Source: Porphyromonadaceae bacterium (lineage in GTDB: Bacteria; Bacteroidota; Bacteroidia; Bacteroidales; UBA12481). From it: DNA of 64,000 nucleotides. Made by a program: the position numbers and the translations under genes. The stretch spans positions 1-64,000 of the forward strand of contig QYQM01000061.1 of assembly GCA_007280905.1 (NCBI GenBank), written 5' to 3'. Below, piece after piece: positions 51,063 to 59,501 of the stretch; within the stretch, counting starts at the first letter, position 1, and each line of letters opens with the position of its first letter. The notes under the pieces were generated by a model. That model saw nothing but the letters and a program-made list of their open reading frames with translations, made no database searches and was not told the DNA's origin.

Positions 51063-51693
51063 GATTCAAAGGTATAAAGTTTTTTTCAACGACTGCCTCC
51101 TGTCGATTTCCACCGCTGATCTGGCATTATGCGGGGTTTGCAGGGAAATGATAGCAGATCTGGACCGAAAGTCCGTTGGGGAAATGATTACTCAGTTTGA
51201 ATCTTCAGGCATTCATAGTTACTGTGTTTGTTATGAGGATCCGGAAGCCTTCTTCACCATGTTTACCGGCTTCTATCAGATTATTGAGGCCGCCGGCGGC
51301 ATCGTGCGACACCCATCCGGAAAATATCTGTTTATCAAAAGATTCGGGAAATGGGATCTCCCCAAGGGAAAGATTGAAAAGGGCGAATCCCCGGAACTCG
51401 CCGCTCTTCGTGAAGTTAGGGAAGAATGCGGAATCGCAAAACTGAAAATTATGAGTGAGCTTCCGTCAACCTATCATACCTATGAACTGGAAGGCAACAG
51501 GATATTGAAAAAAACCTGGTGGTTTGCCATGGATTATAACGATGGCCTCGTCACTAAACCGCAAACTGAGGAAGGCATCACGGAAGCAACCTGGCTCGTT
51601 CCGTCACAATTTGATATGGTACTCGGAAACACATATAGATCTATTGCTGAGCTAATTGGAGAGGTTTCCTGGAATACCGGCGAGACCGCATAG
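51061..51693 (+). CDS. NUDIX hydrolase
   Basis: 210 residues from the ATG at 51061 (MIQRYKVFF); the track's 60 extra residues are antisense to pyrE. N-terminal region about 1-75 of unknown fold ('FNDCLLSISTADLALCGVC'). Nudix domain about 80-200 with the box 'GKIEKGESPELAALREVREECGI' (GX5EX7REUXEEXGU). Substrate not predictable; a nucleoside diphosphate derivative by family. Divergent from pyrE with overlapping start codons, and convergent with coaD (2 nt between stops). Confidence 0.92.
   Translation: MIQRYKVFFNDCLLSISTADLALCGVCREMIADLDRKSVGEMITQFESSGIHSYCVCYEDPEAFFTMFTGFYQIIEAAGGIVRHPSGKYLFIKRFGKWDLPKGKIEKGESPELAALREVREECGIAKLKIMSELPSTYHTYELEGNRILKKTWWFAMDYNDGLVTKPQTEEGITEATWLVPSQFDMVLGNTYRSIAELIGEVSWNTGETA
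51067..51074 (-). promoter_or_regulatory. Candidate -7 box of pyrE inside the NUDIX 5' end
   Basis: Minus sense TACCTTTG, exact TAnnTTTG, 5 nt from the pyrE ATG. If used, the mRNA would be nearly leaderless. No good -33 box at standard spacing. Confidence 0.3.
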
Positions 51694-51695
51694 AA

Positions 51696-52160
51696 TTAAT
51701 CGTCAATGACCATTTTGTCAGGAAGGAACTGACTGGCATCCCCGCCATATTTAAGGATCTCACGGATAATGGTTGAATTGACCGGGGTAAATTCCGGGAC
51801 CGCCAAAATGAAAACTGTCTCCACCTCAGGATTCATCATCCGGTTTATCTGGGCAATCGCCCGCTCATACTCAAAATCTGCAGCCGTTCGTAATCCCCTT
51901 AAAAGATATTGCGCCCCGATCTTTTTGCAGTAATCTACTGTCAAACCCTCATAATAATCCAAGACTATCTTTGGTTCTCCCTGATAAAGCTTCCCAATCA
52001 TTTTCAACCGCTGGTCCAGCGTAAAGAAACTCTTCTTCTCCGTATTGTGGCCAATCGCGATAAAAATCTTGTCAAACAAGGGTAACGCCCTGCTGATCAC
52101 ATTCTCATGGCCTTTCGTAAACGGATCAAAAGATCCCGGGAAGACTGCAATTTTTTGCAT
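51696..52160 (-). CDS. coaD: Phosphopantetheine adenylyltransferase
   Basis: 154 residues. Nucleotidyltransferase motifs 'VFPGSFDPFTKGHENVISRAL' (TxGH equivalent) and 'NSTIIREILKYGG' (ISSTxxR type), with 'YCKKIGAQYLLRGLRTAADFEYE' for substrate binding. It makes dephospho-CoA from phosphopantetheine and ATP. A strong promoter within the 3' end of the upstream regulator gene suggests separate transcription from the regulator. Standard length, no oddity. Confidence 0.97.
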   Translation of the reverse strand: MQKIAVFPGSFDPFTKGHENVISRALPLFDKIFIAIGHNTEKKSFFTLDQRLKMIGKLYQGEPKIVLDYYEGLTVDYCKKIGAQYLLRGLRTAADFEYERAIAQINRMMNPEVETVFILAVPEFTPVNSTIIREILKYGGDASQFLPDKMVIDD

Positions 52161-52179
52161 AACCGACGAGTTATTTATA

Positions 52180-52211
52180 CAAAAGTAGCAAACCGAAAGC
52201 GCTCACGCAAA
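52180..52211 (-). promoter_or_regulatory. Consensus promoter of coaD
   Basis: Minus sense TTTG (52211-52208), 20 nt, TACTTTTG (52187-52180): both elements of the Bacteroidota consensus at proper spacing, inside the last codons of the sigma-54 regulator gene and about 20 nt from the coaD ATG. Confidence 0.7.
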
Positions 52212-53354
52212 CACTCTCACATCTTCCCCAGTAATTGACTGTCCTCCGAGAATAATCAGTCGCTCAATCACATTCCTGAACTCCCGGATGTTGCCGGTCC
52301 AGGGAAGTTTCTTGAGCTCTTCAATGGCTTCAGCATCAATGCTTTTTGGGGGCATTCCCATCTCTGAGCATATTTTTTCTATAAAATGAGTTGCCAGTGG
52401 AGGGATGTCATCTGTCCGTTCTTTAAGTGCCGGAACAGGGATAATGATTACTCCCAAACGATGGTATAAATCTTCCCTGAAACGGTTTTCTGCGATCTCT
52501 TCTTTCAGATTTTTGTTGGTGGCGGCAATCACCCGGACATCCACTGCTATGTCCTTATCTCCTCCAACCCGCGTAATCCGGCCCTCCTGTAATGCCCTGA
52601 GAACCTTAGCCTGAGCTGAAAGGCTCATATCGCCTATCTCATCGAGGAAGAGAGTTCCTTTATCGGCCAGTTCAAATTTTCCTTTCCGTTGCTTGATTGC
52701 AGAGGTAAAAGATCCTTTTTCATGACCAAATAGTTCACTCTCAATTAATTCTGATGGGATTGCCGCACAATTGACTTCCACAAACTGTCCGCCAGTGCGG
52801 TTGCTCTGCTCATGAAGCTGACGAGCTACCAATTCTTTCCCCGTACCATTGGAGCCGGTGATCAGAACTCGAGCATCAGTCGGTGCCACGCGGTCAATCA
52901 TCTCCCGGATCTTTTGCATGGGACCGGATTCCCCGATCATTTCATAATTCCGGGCGACCTTCTTTTTCAGCGTCCGGGTCTCACTGATCAGGGTGGTTTT
53001 ATCCATGGCATTCCGGATCGTGATCAGCAACCTATTCAGATCCAGCGGTTTTTCGATGAAGTCGTAGGCGCCTTTCTTGATGGCTTCAACGGCAGCATCT
53101 ACCGTGCCATGGCCGGAAATCATGATGACCTGAACATCTCCGGTGATCTGGAATATCTTCTCCACCACCTCGAGACCATCCATCTTGGGCATCTTGATAT
53201 CGCAGAGAACAATATCATAATGATTCTCCTTGATCATACCCAATCCGATCACACCATCCTCAGCCAGGTCTATCTGATGGTTTTCATACTCCAGTACCTC
53301 CTTAAGGGTATTCCGGATACTTCGCTCATCATCAATTACTAATATCGCCGCCAT
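52203..53354 (-). CDS. Sigma-54 type response regulator lacking a DNA-binding domain
   Basis: 383 residues. Receiver domain 1-120 with phosphoacceptor Asp at 52 ('IVLCDIKMPKMDG'). AAA+ sigma-54 activator domain about 140-383: Walker A 'GSNGTGKE' (167), 'FVEVNCAAIPSELIESELFGHEKGSFTSA' where the sigma-54 contact loop GAFTGA is GSFTSA (214-219), Walker B 'GTLFLDEIGDMS'. The protein ends soon after the domain ('SITGEDVRVFA') with no Fis-type HTH, so if active it would work from solution or through a partner. In Bacteroidota this short form is recurrent. It overlaps the ABC permease gene by 1 nt. Confidence 0.9.
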   Translation of the reverse strand: MAAILVIDDERSIRNTLKEVLEYENHQIDLAEDGVIGLGMIKENHYDIVLCDIKMPKMDGLEVVEKIFQITGDVQVIMISGHGTVDAAVEAIKKGAYDFIEKPLDLNRLLITIRNAMDKTTLISETRTLKKKVARNYEMIGESGPMQKIREMIDRVAPTDARVLITGSNGTGKELVARQLHEQSNRTGGQFVEVNCAAIPSELIESELFGHEKGSFTSAIKQRKGKFELADKGTLFLDEIGDMSLSAQAKVLRALQEGRITRVGGDKDIAVDVRVIAATNKNLKEEIAENRFREDLYHRLGVIIIPVPALKERTDDIPPLATHFIEKICSEMGMPPKSIDAEAIEELKKLPWTGNIREFRNVIERLIILGGQSITGEDVRVFA

Positions 53355-54691
53355 CAGTTTTTATACTTTAGCCATTTCCAAAGCTCTGCATAGTTTACTT
53401 TTTTCCCGTACATAAGAATCCCTATCCGGTATATCTTTCCGGCCATCCAGATGGTTCCCATGAAAGAGATGATTAACAGGAATGCGGAGAGGCCGAGCTG
53501 CCAGTAGGGGACTCCATAGGGAACCCGCGCCATCATAACAATCGGGGAGGTAAGGGGTATCAGCGAGAAAATGACCGCAATACTGCTGTTGGGGGCTTGC
53601 ATAGCGTTCATCATGACAAATAGCCCCACAATTATGGGAATCGTAATTGGCAGCATGAATTGCTGCGTATCAGTATCATTATCTACGGCTGATCCCACTG
53701 CTGCAAACAGCGAAGCATACAGGAGGTAACCTCCGATGAAGAAAAAGAGGAAACAACCGAGGATCAAAGGGAAATTGACAGCAGAAAATTTTCCGGAGAT
53801 TTCCTTGAACATCTCTTCATATTTACCGGTGCTGGATGCTTTGGCAATTTGGGTGTTGCCCTTTTCCATGATATTGGAACTGATCGATGTGGTCTGGTTA
53901 CCGTCCGGTTTATCCTTAAGGACAGATTGTGCACCATAGAAAATCCCAAAGGTCAGGGCAATCCAGATAACGAATTGGGTTAAACCCACCAGCGCTATTC
54001 CGACGACTTTGCCCATCATCAACTGAAAAGGCTTGACCGAGGATATGATAACTTCAACAATCCGGTTGGATTTTTCTTCCATCACCCCACGCATCACCTG
54101 GGCCCCGAACATGAAAATTAAAAAATACATCAGGAAACCCGAAATGTATCCGATAACCAGCACCAGACCAGCCGATCCGGCTTTTTCTTCACCGGTGCTG
54201 GTCCATTGGATGGTATCCACATTGATATTGGTTGCAATCCGCTGCATGATATCCATGGGGACATTTTCATTCTTGAGCTTGATGTTGGTGAAGAAACCAT
54301 CTAAAGCCTTGACAATATGCTCATTAACTCCAACAGTCGTTTGTTGGTTGGAATAAAGTTGTACTTTGCTCGATACCAGAACATTCTCGGGTATATAGAG
54401 AATGGCATAATAACCGCTTTTGGCGAAATTCTGCTTGATGGTTTCCACTTCGGTACCGCTTACATACTCGAATTTCATGTAATCGGTCTGGGGAATTGCT
54501 CCCTCTGTGATATTGGTTTTGTCAATAACGGCAATGACTTTGGCCTGATTATCTTCCTTGGTGGCCAGGTAACCCGGGATGATAAGCATGGCGGCCAAAA
54601 GCACCGGTGTTAGCAGTGTCATGATAATGAATGATTTCTTCTTGACCCGGGTAGTATATTCGCGCTGAATGACGAGGTTTATCTTATTCAT
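53354..54691 (-). CDS. ABC-2 type transporter permease (NatB-like)
   Basis: 445 residues. N-terminal 'REYTTRVKKKSFIIMTLLTPVLLAAMLIIPG' TM1, a large extracytoplasmic domain about 45-180, then five TM helices ('LVLVIGYISGFLMYFLIFMFGAQVMRGVMEEKSNRIVEVIISSVKPFQLMMGKVVGIALVG'), the conserved ABC-2 coupling segment. Pairs with the ATPase upstream (18 nt gap). Such exporters move sodium, drugs or peptides; substrate unknown. Stop and the regulator's start share one base, so the regulator is co-translated. Confidence 0.92.
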   Translation of the reverse strand: MNKINLVIQREYTTRVKKKSFIIMTLLTPVLLAAMLIIPGYLATKEDNQAKVIAVIDKTNITEGAIPQTDYMKFEYVSGTEVETIKQNFAKSGYYAILYIPENVLVSSKVQLYSNQQTTVGVNEHIVKALDGFFTNIKLKNENVPMDIMQRIATNINVDTIQWTSTGEEKAGSAGLVLVIGYISGFLMYFLIFMFGAQVMRGVMEEKSNRIVEVIISSVKPFQLMMGKVVGIALVGLTQFVIWIALTFGIFYGAQSVLKDKPDGNQTTSISSNIMEKGNTQIAKASSTGKYEEMFKEISGKFSAVNFPLILGCFLFFFIGGYLLYASLFAAVGSAVDNDTDTQQFMLPITIPIIVGLFVMMNAMQAPNSSIAVIFSLIPLTSPIVMMARVPYGVPYWQLGLSAFLLIISFMGTIWMAGKIYRIGILMYGKKVNYAELWKWLKYKN

Positions 54692-54709
54692 GGTTTTCAG
54701 TTTTTGAGG

Positions 54710-55639
54710 TTATTGTTTGTGATTGGTTCCTTCAACCGCACGAATGAAAATATCATTCATGCTTGGGATTACCTCTTCGAATGAAATAATATCAACCGTT
54801 GAATTGATGGCCGTAACCATGTCCCTCACGGGCATGCGGCTCTGCTGTTTGAGAATCAGGTGGCCGATGTTACCGCGTGTGGGTTCCTCCATAATTTCAA
54901 TTCCTGAATCCAGTGCATTCCTGAGGGCTTGAGCATCTCCTTTAAATTTCAGTTCATAGGTATCGGGTTTAAACCGCGACCGCACTTCATCGATATTTCC
55001 TTCAAGGATGGTTTTCCCTTTGTCGATCAGCGCAATATGGTCGCAAAGTTCCTCAACGGAGGCCATGATATGGGTGGAGAATACGATGGTGGCACCATTA
55101 TCACGGAGACGGAGAATCTCGTTTTTTACCAGGTTGGTGTTGATGGGATCAAATCCGGTAAAAGGTTCATCGAATATCAGCAACTTCGGGTCATGTAGAA
55201 CTGTTACAATGAATTGGACCTTTTGTGCCATCCCTTTTGAAAGCTCTTCAACCTTTTTATCCCACCAGGTTTGAATCTCGAACTTTTCAAACCAGTACTT
55301 AAGCTTTTTTAATCCGTCGGTCCTCGACATTCCTTTCAGTTGAACCAGGTAGAGTGCCTGTTCGCCTACCTTCATTTTCTTGTACAAACCCCGTTCTTCC
55401 GGGAGATACCCGATATGATACACATCTTCCATGGTCATTTTTTTACCACGGAAAAGTACCTCCCCCTGATCAGGAGCGGTAATTTGGGTAATGATCCGGA
55501 TCAGAGTTGTTTTTCCGGCTCCGTTTGGACCCAGCAATCCGAAGATGCTCCCTTCGGGAACATCAATGCTCACTTTGTCTAATGCCAGATGATTCGCAAA
55601 TTGTTTGACTACATTGCTGGCAGTCAGAAAGTTATTCAT
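54710..55639 (-). CDS. ABC transporter ATP-binding protein (NatA-like)
   Basis: 309 residues. Walker A 'GPNGAGKTT', Q-loop 'IGYLPEERGLYKKMKVGEQALYL', signature 'ELSKGMAQKVQFIVT', Walker B 'PKLLIFDEPFTGFDP', H-loop 'STHIM'. C-terminal extension ('DTYELKFKGDAQALRNALDSG') is typical of NatA/CcmA exporters and contains a small domain for the partner. First of three genes (ATPase, permease, sigma-54 type regulator). The regulator in the same unit suggests the exporter responds to a signal, possibly envelope stress, by inference only. Confidence 0.94.
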   Translation of the reverse strand: MNNFLTASNVVKQFANHLALDKVSIDVPEGSIFGLLGPNGAGKTTLIRIITQITAPDQGEVLFRGKKMTMEDVYHIGYLPEERGLYKKMKVGEQALYLVQLKGMSRTDGLKKLKYWFEKFEIQTWWDKKVEELSKGMAQKVQFIVTVLHDPKLLIFDEPFTGFDPINTNLVKNEILRLRDNGATIVFSTHIMASVEELCDHIALIDKGKTILEGNIDEVRSRFKPDTYELKFKGDAQALRNALDSGIEIMEEPTRGNIGHLILKQQSRMPVRDMVTAINSTVDIISFEEVIPSMNDIFIRAVEGTNHKQ

Positions 55640-55671
55640 AGGTAAAAATTTATGACTTTTATTTTAAGTAC

Positions 55672-56817
55672 TCACTCGAACATTTCCTTCATCCGGCGAA
55701 ATACATTTTTCTCAGCACTCGTAGGGTTTGGAGTAAAATTAGAAGATTTACCAAGATCCTCAACCATTCGCCGCTCATCTTTCGACATCGTTTTTGGAAT
55801 CCAGACATTGATCCTTACCAGAAGGTCGCCTTTGCCATAACCGTTAAGGTCGGGTATCCCTTTTCCTCTAAGCCTCAATATTTTACCTGGTTGGGTTCCG
55901 GGTTCGATCTTTACCTTTACTTTACCATCTACGGTAGGGATCTCAACGGCTGAGCCCAGGGCAGCATCCGGAATAGAAACGAATAAGTTAAACACTAGGT
56001 CGTTGCCATCGCGGATCAAGTCGGGGTGTTCGGCCTCTTCAACCATGATCAGCAGGTCACCATTAATCCCGCCTCTTCGGGCAGCATTTCCTTTTCCGCT
56101 CATTGATAGTTGCATTCCCTCCTGAACACCGGCTGGAATATTGATTTTGATAACCTCTTCCCCTTTAATTATTCCCTCTCCATAGCAGGATGTGCATTTT
56201 TGGGAAATGATCCTACCTTCTCCTCCACAGGCCGGACAAACCGTGGTTGTCTGCATTTGGCCCAGAATGGTATGTGCTACGCGGGTAACCTGTCCATGGC
56301 CATTGCAGGTTGAACAGGCAGAATAGGAAGACCCGTCAGCAGCACCAGTAGCACTACAGGAATCGCATGGTATATATTTATGTACCTTGATTTTTTTCTC
56401 GGCACCTTTAACAATCTCTTCAAGTGTAAGCTTAACCTTGACGCGGAGGTTGGTTCCATGGTTTACCTGTTTCTGGCGTCCCCTCGAAGAACTGCCAAAC
56501 CCGCCAAAGCCCATATCACTGAAAATGTCACCAAAATGGGAGAATATGTCCTCCATATTCATCCCGCCTGCTCCAAAGCCTCCACCTCCATTGCCCAAGC
56601 CTGCATGCCCATATTGGTCGTAACGGGCCTTTTTATCAGAATTGGATAAAACTTCATAAGCTTCGGCAGCTTCCTTGAATTTCCCTTCAGCGTCCTTGTT
56701 TCCGGGATTTTTATCCGGATGCCATTTCATTGCCTGCCGACGATAGGCTTTCTTAATTTCTTCAGGAGAGGCATTCTTTGAAATACCCAGTATTTCGTAA
56801 TAATCTCTTTTTGTCAT
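55672..56817 (-). CDS. dnaJ: Chaperone protein DnaJ
   Basis: 381 residues. J domain with '[10 protein letters not shown]' (HPD), Gly/Phe-rich region about 75-110, and four zinc-binding repeats CxxCxGxG-like: 'CDSCSATG', 'CSTCNGHG', 'CPACGGEG', 'CTSCYGEG' (first ends CSATGA, slightly divergent). C-terminal substrate domain. It is a co-chaperone stimulating DnaK ATPase; dnaK is not in the window. It follows grpE after 18 nt, as in many Bacteroidota. Confidence 0.96.
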   Translation of the reverse strand: MTKRDYYEILGISKNASPEEIKKAYRRQAMKWHPDKNPGNKDAEGKFKEAAEAYEVLSNSDKKARYDQYGHAGLGNGGGGFGAGGMNMEDIFSHFGDIFSDMGFGGFGSSSRGRQKQVNHGTNLRVKVKLTLEEIVKGAEKKIKVHKYIPCDSCSATGAADGSSYSACSTCNGHGQVTRVAHTILGQMQTTTVCPACGGEGRIISQKCTSCYGEGIIKGEEVIKINIPAGVQEGMQLSMSGKGNAARRGGINGDLLIMVEEAEHPDLIRDGNDLVFNLFVSIPDAALGSAVEIPTVDGKVKVKIEPGTQPGKILRLRGKGIPDLNGYGKGDLLVRINVWIPKTMSKDERRMVEDLGKSSNFTPNPTSAEKNVFRRMKEMFE

Positions 56818-56835
56818 TTTTCCTGTTTACCGTCA

Positions 56836-57420
56836 TTAATCCCCTACAACTACCCTGGCAAACCGGATAACACGGTCGTGCAGGTAGTAACCTTTCTCAA
56901 TAACTTCAACTACCTTACCCTTTTGCTCAGGATTTGGGGCAGGTATCTTCGTCAGCGCTTCGTGAATATCGCTGTTGAAATCCTGATTCAGACATTCAAT
57001 CTCCTGAATGCCATTCTGTTTCAGGAAATCCCGAAAATTGGCATAAATGAGTTCAATGCCATGTTTAACTGCATCAATATCACTCGTTTCCCGAATCGAT
57101 TGGATAGCTCTTTCAAGATTATCGACTACGGGCAGTATTTGTAGTAATACAGTTTCTCCACCCATTTTGGTGAGATCCATTTTTTCTTTTAATGTCCGCT
57201 TTCGGTAATTATCGAACTCAGCTGATAAACGCAAATACTTGTCGTTCATTTCGATGAGTTTATTGGCCATCTCTTCGAACTCTTTTTTATATCCGCCGAC
57301 AGCTAACTTCTTTTTCTTGCCACTTTCGCTCTTTGGGGATTCCGCCCCTTCGGCCTGCTCCATTTCCTGATCTTTTAATTGTTCAGGAATTTCGGACATA
57401 GTCATGTCATCTGAATCCAT
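56836..57420 (-). CDS. grpE: Nucleotide exchange factor GrpE
   Basis: 194 residues. Acidic/polar N-terminus, long coiled-coil about 55-100 ('EEMANKLIEMNDKYLRLSAEFDNYRKRTLKEKMDL'), and beta domain 'DRVIRFARVVVGD' at the C-terminus. It releases ADP from DnaK. First gene of a grpE-dnaJ unit. No CIRCE-type inverted repeat is visible in the 101 bp upstream, so HrcA control is not supported here. Confidence 0.95.
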   Translation of the reverse strand: MDSDDMTMSEIPEQLKDQEMEQAEGAESPKSESGKKKKLAVGGYKKEFEEMANKLIEMNDKYLRLSAEFDNYRKRTLKEKMDLTKMGGETVLLQILPVVDNLERAIQSIRETSDIDAVKHGIELIYANFRDFLKQNGIQEIECLNQDFNSDIHEALTKIPAPNPEQKGKVVEVIEKGYYLHDRVIRFARVVVGD

Positions 57421-57521
57421 AAGTATAAATGGGCTTTAAATTATTTAATAAGCGATCTGGCAACCTCAAATTATTTGCCAACTCAAAAGTCCGACAATAT
57501 GGCAGAAGCTGGCTGGAATGA

Positions 57522-58826
57522 TTAAATTCTCCTGATGGAAGCCCCGATTGCATTCAGCCTCCGGTCAATTTCCTGATATCCACGATCAATCTGTTCAATA
57601 TTATATATCACACTGGTACCTTCAGCACTTAGTGCCGCAATCAATAAAGCTACTCCGGCCCTGATATCGGGAGTGATTAAAGTGGCCGGACGAAGTGGTA
57701 AATGCCTGTCGAGGCCGATAACAGTAGCCCGATGGGGATCACAGAGGATGATCCTGGCTCCCATATCAATAAGTTTATCGACAAAAAACAGCCGGCTTTC
57801 GAACATTTTCTGATGAATCAGCAAAGAACCCCTCGCTTGTGTGGCTACAACCAGGAAAACCGACAGAAGGTCGGGTGTTAGTCCTGGCCAGGGGGCATCG
57901 GCTATTGTCATGATCGATCCGTCCATAAACGTCTCTATCTCATAATGATCCTGCGATGGAATGTATAAATCATTGCCCCGCTGTTCAAAGTGGATTCCCA
58001 GCCGGGCAAAGGAATGGGGGATCAATCCCAGATGCTCCGGAAAATATTGCTTGATGGTGATTTCCGAGCGTGTAAGTGCAGCCAGGCCGATAAAACTTCC
58101 GATTTCGATCATATCAGGGAGGATGGTATGATCGGTGCCGGTCAGCTGATCAACTCCTTCAATGGTTAACAGATTTGACCCGATACCGTTGATTCTGGCC
58201 CCCATTCGGCTAAGCATCAGGCACAATTGCTGAACATAGGGTTCACAGGCAGCATTGAAGATGGTTGTTTTACCGGGAGTCAGCACCGCAGCCATCAAAA
58301 CATTGGCGGTACCGGTAACCGATGCTTCCTCAAGAAGCATAAAGGCACCCTTCATGTTTTTTCCGGTAATTACAAATTGTTCTTTCGCTGCATCATAATC
58401 AATTTGTGCCCCCAATCTGGAAAGCCCATGGAAATGGGTGTCGAGCCTCCTCCTGCCGATTTTGTCTCCACCGGGCTGAGGCATGCAGGCCTTTCCGCAT
58501 CTGGCAATCAGCGGTCCCACCAGCATAACTGAACCACGCAGGCGTATAGCCATTTGGCGGAATTCGTCGCTCTCAAGATAATTGATATCGAGTTCAGCAG
58601 CACGGAATGACCAGGTTGAAGGATCGATTTGTTTGGTTTCAACTCCTATTTCAGCCAGTAATCTGATAAGAATTTGAACATCAAGGATTTCTGGAATATT
58701 CCGGATGACTACCGATTCACTGGTCAGTAAAGTGGCACAAATTACCTGTAAAGCTTCATTCTTGGCCCCTTGCGGCGTCAGCTCACCTTTGAGCGGACGG
58801 CCACCTGTGATCTCGAAAGCAGCCAT
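57522..58826 (-). CDS. murA: UDP-N-acetylglucosamine 1-carboxyvinyltransferase (Asp-type)
   Basis: 434 residues. MurA adds enolpyruvate to UDP-GlcNAc, the first committed step of peptidoglycan synthesis. 'GELTPQGAKNEALQVICATLL' holds the conserved Lys-Asn; the loop that carries Cys115 in E. coli (PGGC) is 'PQPGGDKIGRRRLDTHFHG', with Asp at 121, a natural equivalent of the C115D change that makes MurA fosfomycin-insensitive. Preceded by the DUF4290 gene (13 nt), a conserved Bacteroidota pair. Confidence 0.95.
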   Translation of the reverse strand: MAAFEITGGRPLKGELTPQGAKNEALQVICATLLTSESVVIRNIPEILDVQILIRLLAEIGVETKQIDPSTWSFRAAELDINYLESDEFRQMAIRLRGSVMLVGPLIARCGKACMPQPGGDKIGRRRLDTHFHGLSRLGAQIDYDAAKEQFVITGKNMKGAFMLLEEASVTGTANVLMAAVLTPGKTTIFNAACEPYVQQLCLMLSRMGARINGIGSNLLTIEGVDQLTGTDHTILPDMIEIGSFIGLAALTRSEITIKQYFPEHLGLIPHSFARLGIHFEQRGNDLYIPSQDHYEIETFMDGSIMTIADAPWPGLTPDLLSVFLVVATQARGSLLIHQKMFESRLFFVDKLIDMGARIILCDPHRATVIGLDRHLPLRPATLITPDIRAGVALLIAALSAEGTSVIYNIEQIDRGYQEIDRRLNAIGASIRRI

Positions 58827-58839
58827 GGTTTGTCCGATT

Positions 58840-59457
58840 TTAATACCGTTTCTTAAAAGTGTGATTTTGCTTCTGAGGAAACCTTTTCTTGGTGATTACC
58901 GATTTTGGCGGCAAATCTTTGATCTCAGCCAAAACCGTTCCAGCTGGAAGAGTCAGCCTGTCGCGCGATAATTCCCGAAGGGCAATCAGGATGATTTCAT
59001 CCGTTACATTATCTTTATTCCAGGTTAAGTAGGAGATTTTCATGTGATTGGCAATCTGCCGGGTGTATTCAAATTTCTTCTCCTCATCCGTAATCAGAAG
59101 TGCTTTTTCAATTAACAGTTCAGCAATCTTGCCATAATGACGAAACCGTATCTTGGATATCGGATAGGGAACCCTGTCTGGCTTTCCGAGGAAATGGTCC
59201 ATCGAAGGCACCTCAAACGGACAATCGATATCCAGCTGAAAATCAGCAATAAGATGCAGGTGATCCCACAGTTTATGCTTATAATCGCGGTTGTCCCGCA
59301 GTGTTGGGTTGATATTCCCCATCACATCAATAATGATCTGAATGGCGGCATTTCGCTCGGCCCTGTCTGGAATATGTATCGCATAATCAACCATATTTTG
59401 CACGATACGCCCGTATTCAGGCATCCTTAGCCGTTTTTCTTTTTTGCTGTATTCCAT
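58840..59457 (-). CDS. DUF4290 family protein
   Basis: 205 residues, no signal peptide or TM. Family wording: 'LRMPEYGRIVQNMVDYAIHIPDRAERNAAIQIIIDVMGNINPTLRDNRDYKHKLWDHLHLIADFQLDIDCPFE'. Typically encoded just upstream of murA in Bacteroidota, function unknown. Its C-terminus is basic ('KSVITKKRFPQKQNHTFKKRY'). A TACCTTTG promoter box is present 21 nt upstream of the ATG. The tight 13 nt spacing to murA suggests a role in cell-envelope assembly, by position only. Confidence 0.9.
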   Translation of the reverse strand: MEYSKKEKRLRMPEYGRIVQNMVDYAIHIPDRAERNAAIQIIIDVMGNINPTLRDNRDYKHKLWDHLHLIADFQLDIDCPFEVPSMDHFLGKPDRVPYPISKIRFRHYGKIAELLIEKALLITDEEKKFEYTRQIANHMKISYLTWNKDNVTDEIILIALRELSRDRLTLPAGTVLAEIKDLPPKSVITKKRFPQKQNHTFKKRY

Positions 59458-59477
59458 TGATTTTACATTGAATGGGA

Positions 59478-59485
59478 CAAAGGTA
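59478..59485 (-). promoter_or_regulatory. Candidate -7 box of the DUF4290-murA unit
   Basis: Minus sense TACCTTTG, exact TAnnTTTG match, 21 nt before the DUF4290 ATG. The -33 side is not convincing. Confidence 0.4.
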
Positions 59486-59501
59486 GGGATTTTTACACAC
59501 T

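Noticed and set aside
57421-57521. CIRCE element before grpE-dnaJ
   Set aside because: No TTAGCACTC-N9-GAGTGCTAA-like inverted repeat is visible.
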